Shown one piece after another: positions 7,160-15,140 of a stretch of DNA of 28,036 nucleotides. Source of the stretch: an uncultured Collinsella sp. (GTDB lineage Bacteria; Actinomycetota; Coriobacteriia; Coriobacteriales; Coriobacteriaceae). The stretch covers positions 1-28,036 of the forward strand of contig CAAEON010000041.1 in NCBI GenBank assembly GCA_900757615.1, written 5' to 3'. A program made the position numbers and the translations under genes. Within the stretch, counting starts at the first letter, position 1; every line of letters begins with the position of its first letter. The notes under the pieces are model-generated. The model did no database searches and had not been told where the DNA came from. It was given only the letters and a program-made list of their open reading frames with translations.

Positions 7160-7733
7160 CAATGCGGCGCTTAAGCTCATCGATGCCGGTGCCGGTCTGG
7201 GAGCTTGTGATGATCACGTTCTCGGCCGGGACGTTGAGCTGCTTTTTGATGGCTGCTGCCTGGCGGGCCTGCTGGGTGCGGCTGAGCTTGTCGGCTTTGG
7301 TGAGGCAAACGATAAAGTTGAACTCGTTGCCCTGTAGGTAGTCGATCATGTCGTGGTCGAGCTTGCTGGGGTCGTGACGAATGTCCACCAGCGAGACCAC
7401 CAAGTTAAAGCTGCGCTCGGAGTCGAAAAAGTCGCCGATAAGCTCGGCCCAGCGGTCGCGCTCGGCCTTGGAGCGACGGGCGAAACCGTAACCCGGCAGG
7501 TCCACGAAATGCACGTCATCGGCCTCAAAGAAGTTGATGTTGCTCGTCTTGCCCGGCGTACTGGAAACCTTGACTAGGTTCTTGCGGCCAAATAGCTTGT
7601 TCATAATCGACGACTTGCCCACGTTGGAGCGGCCGACAAAGCTCACCTCGGGGCAGGTGGACTCGGGAATCTGCGAAACCTTGCCATAGCTGGCGACGAA
7701 CTTGGCAAGCTGGTAGTTAATGGAATCGGCCAT
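7143..7733 (-). CDS. engB: Ribosome biogenesis GTP-binding protein EngB (YihA/YsxC)
   Basis: This small GTPase is needed for late assembly of the large ribosomal subunit. The 196-residue protein has the G1 loop GRSNVGKSS (34-42), the G2 region around STPGKT, G3 DLPGYG, G4 TKAD and a G5-like TSSQTGTG. The N-terminal extension FVASYGKVSQIPESTCPEV is typical of the family. ATG 7733 is preferred over the GTG two codons upstream because AAGGAG lies 5 nt before it. It follows mtnN by 38 nt on the same strand and is probably co-transcribed with it. Confidence 0.95.
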   Translation of the reverse strand: MADSINYQLAKFVASYGKVSQIPESTCPEVSFVGRSNVGKSSIMNKLFGRKNLVKVSSTPGKTSNINFFEADDVHFVDLPGYGFARRSKAERDRWAELIGDFFDSERSFNLVVSLVDIRHDPSKLDHDMIDYLQGNEFNFIVCLTKADKLSRTQQARQAAAIKKQLNVPAENVIITSSQTGTGIDELKRRIAAACL

Positions 7734-7771
7734 GGACACTCCTTGGTCGTAGGTTCTTACAAATAGACGCG

Positions 7772-8512
7772 CTATTGCGCAGCGGCAATGCGGCGGACGA
7801 TATCGAGCGTAATGTCACTTGCGACACGCGCGTACTCGAACAGATCGAACTCTCGCTCGCAAATTGCATCGTACGCCTCGTCACAATTATCGCTGATAGC
7901 GCGCAACACCAGGCAATCGACACCATTTTTGGTTGCGACATGGGCAATTGCCGCGCCCTCCATGCCGACACAATCGGCATGCGTCGCCTCGATAGCGTCG
8001 TTGCGCATGGTGGCGCCCGTCACAAAGCGGTTACCCGTGGCAATCGTGCCGACCAGGAACTGCTTGGTGCCCTCGTTCGAAGCGACTGCATTTTTCGAAG
8101 CGTCAACAAACCCACGCTCAGCAAGCACGTCGGCGGCAATATCGACCAGCGCGGGCGTCGAGCCAAACTCCTCGAGCCCCGGTGCGGACTCGGCGATAAG
8201 CGCGGTATCGGTATCCAGATAGCGTAGGCGTTTGCCAATGACCACGTCGTCGATATGGAGCTTGGGGTTCAAACCGCCCGCAATGCCCGAAAACACAACA
8301 GCCTGCGGAGCATACTTGCTAATGAGGTGCTGTGTTGCAGCGGCGGCGTTCACCGTGCCCATGCCCGCCGTTGTGGCGACAACTGTCAGGCCGTCGAGCT
8401 CACCGCTCACAACGGTCAAGCCTGCCTCCCGTGCCTCGCAAACGTCGCTCAGCTCTTCCTTAATCTGCATGATCTCTTTTTCGAGCGCACCGATAATCGC
8501 GATGGTAGCCAT
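7772..8512 (-). CDS. mtnN: 5'-methylthioadenosine/S-adenosylhomocysteine nucleosidase
   Basis: It hydrolyses methylthioadenosine and S-adenosylhomocysteine to adenine plus the thioribose or ribosyl-homocysteine, recycling methylation and radical-SAM by-products. The 246-residue protein begins MATIAIIGALEKEI, with the catalytic-region glutamate in ALEKEI. Substrate-binding VGMEGAAIAHV and the catalytic aspartate in RAISDNCDE follow, and the central SGIAGGLNP loop is present. ATG 8512 with GGGGA 6 nt upstream is preferred over an upstream TTG. It is the first gene of a probable mtnN-engB pair. Length matches the family. Radical-SAM enzymes such as PflA nearby generate 5'-deoxyadenosine, which enzymes of this family can often clear, but a functional link here is only inferred. 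Confidence 0.94.
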   Translation of the reverse strand: MATIAIIGALEKEIMQIKEELSDVCEAREAGLTVVSGELDGLTVVATTAGMGTVNAAAATQHLISKYAPQAVVFSGIAGGLNPKLHIDDVVIGKRLRYLDTDTALIAESAPGLEEFGSTPALVDIAADVLAERGFVDASKNAVASNEGTKQFLVGTIATGNRFVTGATMRNDAIEATHADCVGMEGAAIAHVATKNGVDCLVLRAISDNCDEAYDAICEREFDLFEYARVASDITLDIVRRIAAAQ

Positions 8513-8590
8513 ACCATTCCCCAAACCTATACGAAATTCTCAACCAAGGTATGGTACCAGCATTTTGTTTGACCTCGCCAAACGAACACG

Positions 8591-9709
8591 CTAAGCCAGT
8601 GCAGCTCGCGTATCAAACAGAGCCTTTGCAATCGCGGCCGTAACCTCGCTCGAACGGTCACTCCATGGCATCGATGTCATGACGCTCATGACATAGGTAC
8701 GGCCATCGATGTCGATGAGGCCTGCATCGCATGTCGAATAGTAACCATCCTCGCTAATCCAGCCTGCCTTGTTGCGCACCAAAACCTGCTCGTCCGCAAT
8801 GCCATCGCGAATAAACGAGCGCGATGTTGATGCCAGAAGGCCCGACAACCACTGTGAAGTCTCGGTATCCATGCTCAGATACTCGCTCATCTCGCGCCAT
8901 AACCTCGCAGAAGTGCGCGGGCAGTAGGTCGGAAAATCACTCATCGGATTCAGTGCCGTTTCGTCATCAACACCCAGATTGGCAATCCGATCCTCATAGC
9001 CATCATGGTCAAACGCCGCGCGTAACGCGATAAACGAATCGTTGTCTGAGTTGGCGACGGCATTCTCGATAAGGTCGCGCACCGTCTGCCAGCCCATGCT
9101 GCAACCACCATACGTGGCTAAAGGCCCATCGAGCGACACCCGCCCCGATTCGACCAACGTCTCGCAAATATAGAGCGCATACAGCGCTTTGTAGCTGCTC
9201 GCTCCATACACCTCGACATCGGCGTTATACGTCACGCCCCTACCACTCGATAGGTCGTAGAACACTACACCCACGTCGCCCAGCTCCTGCGCCCGACACA
9301 GGGCATCCTGGAGCGAGGCAAGGCTCTCATCCTCCAAGGCAGGAGTCTTGTTATCCACCAACGAGAAGGTCCGAACGGTATCACCCGAAGGGATATCGTT
9401 GAAGTCCGCCTTCGAAAGTCTCGTCTTGAGATCTGCCGTCGACAGAGCTTGATCTGCCGACGCTTTGGACTTTGAAACCTTCTCGTTTTGCAGCTGTACC
9501 GTTGACGCATCTGGGCGCACCGTTCGCTCCGAGGCGTAGGTTTTAACGGTAATTCCGAGGATAATAACCGCCGACGTTAGCATCCCAATGGCGGCAATCT
9601 TCCTCACGCGGATGCGAGCGCCGGCAAGGCCACGCGAAGACGTGCCCTTCGTCTTATATCTGCTGCCATGCTGCGGCACATACTCGTCCCGCGATGCGAT
9701 GTTTCGCAC
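8591..9709 (-). CDS. Membrane-anchored class A beta-lactamase-like serine hydrolase
   Basis: The 372-residue protein has a basic cytoplasmic N-terminus (1-37) and one membrane anchor (about 38-58, IAAIGMLTSAVIILGITV). A polar linker rich in S, K and D (60-125) leads to a penicillin-recognising domain outside the membrane. Catalytic motifs are S171-x-x-K174 in ASSYKA, S221-D-N223 in NSDND, and K314-A-G316 in RNKAGW in place of the usual KTG. These fit class A beta-lactamase or D-Ala-D-Ala-peptidase-like hydrolases; no clear omega-loop glutamate could be assigned, so antibiotic hydrolysis is uncertain and a cell-wall role is as likely. The start is GTG 9709 with AGGAG 5 nt upstream. It is a single gene with its own promoter candidate. 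Confidence 0.85.
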   Translation of the reverse strand: MRNIASRDEYVPQHGSRYKTKGTSSRGLAGARIRVRKIAAIGMLTSAVIILGITVKTYASERTVRPDASTVQLQNEKVSKSKASADQALSTADLKTRLSKADFNDIPSGDTVRTFSLVDNKTPALEDESLASLQDALCRAQELGDVGVVFYDLSSGRGVTYNADVEVYGASSYKALYALYICETLVESGRVSLDGPLATYGGCSMGWQTVRDLIENAVANSDNDSFIALRAAFDHDGYEDRIANLGVDDETALNPMSDFPTYCPRTSARLWREMSEYLSMDTETSQWLSGLLASTSRSFIRDGIADEQVLVRNKAGWISEDGYYSTCDAGLIDIDGRTYVMSVMTSMPWSDRSSEVTAAIAKALFDTRAALA

Positions 9710-9746
9710 GTGGTCTCCTGACTGCCACCGTTTATATACGAGCAGT

Positions 9747-9774
9747 ATGATACCGAGCAGGCATTTCTTTCCAA
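9747..9774 (-). promoter_or_regulatory. Candidate promoter of the serine hydrolase gene
   Basis: On the minus strand TTGGAA (9769-9774) and TATCAT (9747-9752) are separated by 16 bp, followed by a 30-40 nt AT-rich leader up to the GTG start. Sequence match only. Confidence 0.45.
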
Positions 9775-9918
9775 AGATATTCAGCGGCGTTTAAGGTGTC
9801 TTTAAAGAAACCACAAGCGTATTTATCCAAATGGCACGATTCTGTTGCGCATCTCACCGCAACCCAGAGAGCAGTCTTTTAAGGACGGGGGCTCTTTAGC
9901 AATCAACTAGGTGCCCAG

Positions 9919-9953
9919 GGGCACTCATTTAAGTCTGTCCCCAATGAGTGCCC
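9919..9953. repeat. Inverted repeat downstream of pflA
   Basis: Perfect 11-bp arms GGGCACTCATT (9919-9929) and AATGAGTGCCC (9943-9953) enclose a loop containing GTCTGTCCCC. The arms extend imperfectly on both sides. It lies 21 nt downstream of the pflA stop. It lacks a T-tract and looks more like a dispersed palindromic unit than a textbook terminator, though it could serve as one. Confidence 0.6.
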
Positions 9954-9974
9954 TTGGGGAGCGAAAATGGCACG

Positions 9975-10793
9975 CTAGCCGATGGCGTTTTTGAGTTCCG
10001 CGCGGCGCTTTTTCATGCCCGTCATGACGGCATTGCGCAGCTCGGGCATGCACGCGGTATCCATCTGGGGCACGCCCTCGAGCTTATAGGGAATGCCCAG
10101 TTGCTCGTACTTGACGACACCCATCGTGTGATACGGCAGCATTTCCAGGCCCACCACGTTGTGCCATGGAGCGATCAGGCAACCAAGCTTCTCGCACTCC
10201 TCCACCGTGTCGGTAATGCCCGGTACCACCACGTGGCGGATAACGACCTTAATCTTGCGACGCGCGAGCTCATCGCCAAACGCCAAGATGCGTGCGGGAT
10301 CGCAACCGGTCAGTTTTTTATGCTCGACCGGGTCGGCATGCTTAATATCGAGCAGCACCATATCGGTCTCGTTGAGTACGGCATCGAACTTCTCGGGATG
10401 CGCGGGATCGAACGCATAGCCGCAGCTATCCAAGCAGGTATGCACGCGGCCATCGGGGTTGTTGTGCATTGCACGGAACAGGTCGGCCAAAAACTCAGGC
10501 TGTAGGAGCGGCTCGCCGCCGGACACCGTAATTCCGCCGCTGCGATAGAACTCGTGGTTGCTCTGGAACTCATCCATCAGGTGTTCGACGGTCACCATGG
10601 TGCCGCCGTTAACAGACCAGGTATCGGGATTGTGACAATACGCGCAGCGCATGGGACAGCCCTGGACAAACACCACAAAGCGAATGCCGGGTCCGTCGAC
10701 CGTTCCCATCGTCTCGATTGAATGCACGCGGCCAAGGGCAAACGCAGAGTCCTCGGGACGAGCGTCCACACCCTCAAGCGTCATTTCTGCCAT
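9975..10793 (-). CDS. pflA: Pyruvate formate-lyase activating enzyme (radical SAM)
   Basis: PflA uses a [4Fe-4S] cluster and S-adenosylmethionine to abstract hydrogen from the PFL glycine, creating the glycyl radical. The 272-residue protein carries the cluster motif C46-x3-C50-x2-C53 in GCPMRCAYCHN, preceded by the family-typical DGPGIRFVVFVQG. The SAM-binding GGEP is near residue 92 (VSGGEPLLQPE). It is of normal length with no ferredoxin insert, matching true PFL activases rather than activases of other glycyl-radical enzymes. ATG 10793 is preferred (AAGG 8 nt upstream) over an upstream TTG. Its target here would be the separate 83-residue glycyl-radical polypeptide at 18019-18270, 8 kb away, rather than a C-terminal domain of PflB. 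Confidence 0.95.
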   Translation of the reverse strand: MAEMTLEGVDARPEDSAFALGRVHSIETMGTVDGPGIRFVVFVQGCPMRCAYCHNPDTWSVNGGTMVTVEHLMDEFQSNHEFYRSGGITVSGGEPLLQPEFLADLFRAMHNNPDGRVHTCLDSCGYAFDPAHPEKFDAVLNETDMVLLDIKHADPVEHKKLTGCDPARILAFGDELARRKIKVVIRHVVVPGITDTVEECEKLGCLIAPWHNVVGLEMLPYHTMGVVKYEQLGIPYKLEGVPQMDTACMPELRNAVMTGMKKRRAELKNAIG

Positions 10794-10840
10794 TCGCGCT
10801 ACCTTGCCTCTCCTTGGATGCAACCAATTAAAATGCCAGA

Positions 10841-10889
10841 GCCATTCTAGCCTATGCGTTTGCGTTTAAACGTCTCGGGCTAGAATGGC
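10841..10889 (-). terminator. Inverted repeat between degV and pflA
   Basis: Perfect 12-bp arms GCCATTCTAGCC (10841-10852) and GGCTAGAATGGC (10878-10889) flank a 25-nt loop containing the palindrome CGTTTAAACG. In the minus direction it lies downstream of degV and is followed by TCTGGCATTTTAATT, so it may terminate degV. It also lies about 50 nt upstream of the pflA start and could instead be a regulatory site for pflA. Confidence 0.5.
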
Positions 10890-10967
10890 ACGTTTTAATC
10901 TATCCCCCATCACCATGGCTGGGGTCTACTTCGAGATGTCAGACTGAAGAACGCTCGTCTGAGGCCT

Positions 10968-11822
10968 TTACGCCTTAAGCGTGAGCACCGCGCCGAAAGC
11001 AGTCGGGCCGCAGTGGCTCGAAATGACGCCGCCGACCTGAGTCCAGGTAACGTCCTTAAAGCCAAGATCGTGTGCATAGACTTCCATGTCGTCGCGCAAC
11101 TCCTCGGAAAGACCCACCGAATACGCCAGGCCAATATGCGAGTAGTCGATCTCGCCCTTCTCTACCATGTGATCAATAAAGGCACGGGCGCACTTAAGCA
11201 TAGAACCGCGGAACTTCTTGGTCGCCACGAACTTGCCGCCCGTCACCTCAATGCAGGGCTTAATCTTGAGCAGATGGGCGCCTAGGAACGCGACGTTGGA
11301 CAAGCGGCCACCTGCCTTAAGGAAGGCAAGGTCGGTAGGAACAAAGCCCAACAGTACGCGGTCCATGACGGAGTTCGTAAATGCAAAGATCTCGTCGACG
11401 GTGACATCGGGGTGAGCCTCGATGTATTTGGCGGTCTCGACGACAACGAGCGACTGGCCCACCGAGACAAAGCGTGTGTCCATGGAGAACACGTAGTCGC
11501 GCCCCTGGGCCGCAATCTTAGAGGACTGATGCGAACAGGTCGTGGCCTCGGAATATGCAAGATGCAAAATAGTCGCGTCGGGTTGCTCGGCATGGATGCG
11601 GTCGTACACATGCGCAAAATCCGCTGGCGAACAGCCACTGGTCTTGGGCATCACGCCAAACTCGTTACAGCGCGAGTAAATCTCGAGCGGATCAATCGAG
11701 CCATCCTCGACGGTCTCGTCGCCAATCGTGACATGCATGGGCACGCGCACGATGCCGTAGCGTTCGCAGAGCTCTGGCGTCACATCCGAACCAGATTCAA
11801 CCACGATTACGTACTTGCCCAT
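10968..11822 (-). CDS. DegV family fatty-acid-binding protein
   Basis: DegV (FakB-like) proteins bind a fatty acid; in Firmicutes some present it to the kinase FakA for phosphorylation. The 284-residue protein begins MGKYVIVVESGSDVTPELCERYGI, the standard opening strand with its S/D phosphate-contact residues. It has MPKTSGCSPADF at about 55-66, the lipid head-group region of the family, and a C-terminal VISSHCGPTAFGAV motif with the conserved histidine and glycine. ATG 11822 is chosen from homology; the ribosome site is weak and the longer in-frame start reads into a hairpin. No FakA-like gene is nearby. Length is typical. Confidence 0.88.
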   Translation of the reverse strand: MGKYVIVVESGSDVTPELCERYGIVRVPMHVTIGDETVEDGSIDPLEIYSRCNEFGVMPKTSGCSPADFAHVYDRIHAEQPDATILHLAYSEATTCSHQSSKIAAQGRDYVFSMDTRFVSVGQSLVVVETAKYIEAHPDVTVDEIFAFTNSVMDRVLLGFVPTDLAFLKAGGRLSNVAFLGAHLLKIKPCIEVTGGKFVATKKFRGSMLKCARAFIDHMVEKGEIDYSHIGLAYSVGLSEELRDDMEVYAHDLGFKDVTWTQVGGVISSHCGPTAFGAVLTLKA

Positions 11823-11908
11823 TCTTATCACGACCCATCTCGACGTTGGTTTTTTAATATATGACGCACGTCCACCGTCCTGCTGCAGAACGGCCTCCAA
11901 GCGCCAAA

Positions 11909-11947
11909 GAGACGCCGTCCCTTGCACACAACAAAGGACAGCGTCTC
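11909..11947 (-). terminator. Imperfect hairpin between scrB and degV
   Basis: A 15-bp stem (11909-11923 with 11933-11947, two G-T-type mismatches) around a 9-nt loop lies on the transcript path from scrB to degV. It may terminate the fructoside operon or form part of the degV leader. No strong T-tract is seen. Confidence 0.45.
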
Positions 11948-12099
11948 CCTGGAAAACTCCGTGCTTATCTGAGATTCTACACGGTTTATTAAGGAGTGTT
12001 ACTTATTCCGCAAACGGTCGCTATACGCGATAAGCGGTAGCTGGCCGCGGCAACTGCGACACATTCCGCCCAACAAGTCCAATCGTGCTCCATGCACGG

Positions 12100-13542
12100 T
12101 TAATGAGCGAGGCGGTAGAAATCCATCGACGCCGCACCCTCGGCGTGCAGCGCCATCGCCGGAACCGCCGACGAATAGGTACGGCTCGTAAGTGCCGCCT
12201 CGCCGCCATTTGCAAAAATCTCGACCATCGTAGTGTCCGAAAGCACGCGCAGGTCGCGAAGCTCGCTGAGCTCGATCGACCTCTGGTCGCGCCCATAGCC
12301 TTCGTCACCCATGTCGAGGGTAAGCATCCCGTCCGCATAACGCACAAAGACACCCTTGCGGATTTCGAGCTCGGCCATCTTGGCGCCCTCACAGGAAACC
12401 ACAAGATCAAACAGGCGGCCCGGCTCCTCAACGGTTTCACCGCCTGTCGCGCGAACGCAGTCACCGCGCATCCTCTCAATCTCGTGCGCCGGCTGCTGGC
12501 AGAGCTTACCATCGCGTATGCTCAGCTCTCGCGGCACCGTCAACGCGCACTGCCATCCGCGCGCCACCGTCGGGTTTTCTGCCGTCGCGTCGGGGCAACC
12601 CGACCATCCGATCATCAAACGCCGGCCTGCAGCATCCTCAAAGGACTGCGGAGCATAGAAATCAAAACCGGCATCGACCATCGGGGGCATGCCCTGCCTG
12701 ACGATTTTAAAGCTCGGCGCCTCCCAATCGGCCTCGATGGGGAACCACACGCACTGATGCGGATTGCGGTAACGCCAACCATCGGCAGGCACACCCTGCG
12801 GACAGCAAACGAGAATAAGCTCGCCATCGAGCTCAAACAGATCGGGGCACTCCCACATAAAGCCAAACTTCTCGCCCAACTCAATGCGCGTCGCATAGCT
12901 CCAGTCCTCAAGATTGCGCGAGGTATAGACAAGCACGCAGCCACGGTCGTCTTTCGTACGAGAGCCCAGAACCATGTAGTAGATACCATCGTGCTCAAGG
13001 ATCTTGGGGTCGCGCACGTGCGTACCGATATCGTCGGGGTAATCGACCGGTCCAACAGCTATGCACTTCTCGCCCAATTCGTCGGGATTCTCGGCAACCA
13101 TATGAATCTGGTTTTGCTCACGGCCCGTCAACACGTAGTCGTAATCATCGCGGTCAAAATGCTTAACGTTGCCGGTATAGAAGTAGTGAATCTTGCCATC
13201 ACGTACAAAGGCAGAACCAGAATACGCTCCACTCGAATCCAAATTGGAATCGGGGAACAGCACGGGGCCGTGATTCTCGTATGTCACAAAATCCTTTGTC
13301 GTCAGATGGTTCCAAAGCACTGGACCACCATGCGCAGCATCGAACGGATCGTATTGATGATAGATGTGATACGTATCACCGATCTGCACCAATCCGTTGG
13401 GGTCGTTGAGCCAGCCAAGCTCAGGCTCCACATGGAACAAAAGCCTATCGGGGTCGGACGCGATGCGAGCCGCCGTCTCATCCTGTCCGGCACGCCACTG
13501 CTCATAGTCCGCACGCATCACCTTGTTTTTTTGATTAAACAT
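12100..13542 (-). CDS. scrB: Sucrose-6-phosphate hydrolase (GH32)
   Basis: It cleaves sucrose 6-phosphate delivered by the PTS to glucose 6-phosphate and fructose. The 480-residue protein shows all three GH32 signatures: W44-LNDPNG with nucleophile D47, the transition-state stabiliser R177-D178-P179, and the acid/base E231 in WECPD. The C-terminal beta-sandwich covers about residues 335-480. ATG 13542 is preferred because AAGG lies 9 nt upstream; the ATG two codons earlier is only 3 nt from it. It is the third and last gene of the operon after the divergent GH32 and the PTS permease. Length matches ScrB/SacA. Confidence 0.93.
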   Translation of the reverse strand: MFNQKNKVMRADYEQWRAGQDETAARIASDPDRLLFHVEPELGWLNDPNGLVQIGDTYHIYHQYDPFDAAHGGPVLWNHLTTKDFVTYENHGPVLFPDSNLDSSGAYSGSAFVRDGKIHYFYTGNVKHFDRDDYDYVLTGREQNQIHMVAENPDELGEKCIAVGPVDYPDDIGTHVRDPKILEHDGIYYMVLGSRTKDDRGCVLVYTSRNLEDWSYATRIELGEKFGFMWECPDLFELDGELILVCCPQGVPADGWRYRNPHQCVWFPIEADWEAPSFKIVRQGMPPMVDAGFDFYAPQSFEDAAGRRLMIGWSGCPDATAENPTVARGWQCALTVPRELSIRDGKLCQQPAHEIERMRGDCVRATGGETVEEPGRLFDLVVSCEGAKMAELEIRKGVFVRYADGMLTLDMGDEGYGRDQRSIELSELRDLRVLSDTTMVEIFANGGEAALTSRTYSSAVPAMALHAEGAASMDFYRLAH

Positions 13543-13643
13543 CGCCATTGACCTTCTCGTCTATAGGAAAGGACGCTCGACTCACACGAGCCGAACGCCC
13601 TTCCCCAAATGGACTTATCCGCACATTACGCTGAACGGCTCAA

Positions 13644-15095
13644 CTAGAAGCTAACGTCGAAGCCAGCGCCAGCGCCCTCTTCATCGGTGGTCGGCACGCC
13701 CTTTGCCTTGTTGTAGGCAAAGATCAAGACGATCGGCACGATGAAGGCGATGAGATTGCCAGCCACATACCACACGAGAGTCTCGGGTGTGACGATGAGC
13801 AGGCCAAGCACACCGGTCAGACCCTGACCGATGGCGCGCACCTCAAAGAGCTTGACGAAGGCACCGCCGCAGCCTGCACCGATGCAAGCGCAGATGAACG
13901 GGATGATCGAGTAGCGCATGTTTGCAGCAAAGATTGCGGGCTCGGAGATACCGACCAGCGTCGGGATAAAGGACGACATGCAGATGTTGCGCTCTTTGGA
14001 ATGCTTCTTGTGAATGAGGTACATGCCGATGGCGCCGCCGCCCTGGGCGATGATGGAAACCGACCAGATTGCCTGGATGTAGTTGAAGCCAGTCGTGGCA
14101 ACGAGGTTTGCCTCGATACCCTGGATGAACTGATGCGTACCGGTAACGACGAGCGGCTGCAGGAATGCGGCAAAGACAAAGGCACCAAAGACGCCCATCC
14201 TGTTGTACAGGATATCGATTACGCCGGCGAGGACGTCGCCGATTAGGTTGCCGAGCGGGCCGAACACGGTGAACAGGGCGACGTTAGCAAGAATCAGGGT
14301 AACGGTCGGGACAAAGACGAACGAAACGACCTCGGGGATGTACTTCTGGGCAATCTTCTCGACCTTGGCCATAAACCAGGCAGTCAGGATTGCAGGGAAC
14401 ACGCCGCCCTGGAAAGCAACCATGGGAATGGAGAGCGGACCAAAGTTCCAGTACTCAGCACCCGTCGGGTCCATAACGAACGTGTTACGGTTCATAAGAC
14501 TCGGGTGAACCATGACGATACCGACGAGGATGCCCAAAATCGGGTTACCGCCAAAACGCTTCACCGCGCTGTACATAACCAGGACAGGCAGGTAGTCGAA
14601 CGTGGTGGCGATAATGGCAAAGAAGCTAGCGAGGTTCTTGAGGAACTCGCTGTGGTCGGCAAGGCTGCCCTCCATGCCAAAGAGGCCGTTGGCAACGATC
14701 AGCGACTTAAGGCCGATGATGATAGCAGCGCCGACGAAGGCGGGAATGATGGGGATAAAGATGTCCGAGAATACCTTGAGGACCGAGAAGAACTTGCCCT
14801 TCTTGTCCGCCTCGGCGCCCTTGACCTCGGAAGCGCTGATCTCCTTAACGCCCGTCAAAGCCATAAACTCATCGTAAACCTTGTTGACGGTACCGGTACC
14901 GAAGATGATCATGAGCTGGCCGCTGTTGTACAGCACGCCCTTGACGCCATCGATGTTCTCGAGCTCGGCCTTGTTGTATTTGCTCGTATCCTTGAGCACC
15001 AGACGCAGACGGGTCACGCAATGCGTGGCGCCCTCGATGTTCTCCAGTCCGCCGACGTTGTCGACGACTTGCTGGGACACTGCCTTGTAGTCCAT
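13644..15095 (-). CDS. scrA: PTS sucrose-type permease, EIIBC
   Basis: The membrane permease takes up and phosphorylates sucrose or a related disaccharide. The 483-residue protein has an EIIB domain (1-90) with phosphorylated C26 in GATHCVTRLRL. A short linker and a ten-or-so-helix EIIC domain (about 105-465) follow, with the substrate loop GISEPAIF. No EIIA domain is present, so it must borrow EIIA from another glucose-family transporter. The EIIB sequence also resembles trehalose permeases; the sucrose assignment rests on the flanking GH32 genes. ATG 15095 is chosen because AGAGG lies 4 nt upstream, while the earlier ATG abuts its purine stretch. The gap to the preceding gene is 45 nt. Confidence 0.85.
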   Translation of the reverse strand: MDYKAVSQQVVDNVGGLENIEGATHCVTRLRLVLKDTSKYNKAELENIDGVKGVLYNSGQLMIIFGTGTVNKVYDEFMALTGVKEISASEVKGAEADKKGKFFSVLKVFSDIFIPIIPAFVGAAIIIGLKSLIVANGLFGMEGSLADHSEFLKNLASFFAIIATTFDYLPVLVMYSAVKRFGGNPILGILVGIVMVHPSLMNRNTFVMDPTGAEYWNFGPLSIPMVAFQGGVFPAILTAWFMAKVEKIAQKYIPEVVSFVFVPTVTLILANVALFTVFGPLGNLIGDVLAGVIDILYNRMGVFGAFVFAAFLQPLVVTGTHQFIQGIEANLVATTGFNYIQAIWSVSIIAQGGGAIGMYLIHKKHSKERNICMSSFIPTLVGISEPAIFAANMRYSIIPFICACIGAGCGGAFVKLFEVRAIGQGLTGVLGLLIVTPETLVWYVAGNLIAFIVPIVLIFAYNKAKGVPTTDEEGAGAGFDVSF

Positions 15096-15140
15096 GTTCC
15101 TCTCCATTCCTTTACGAAATCATAAGACGTTTTGATGCCA

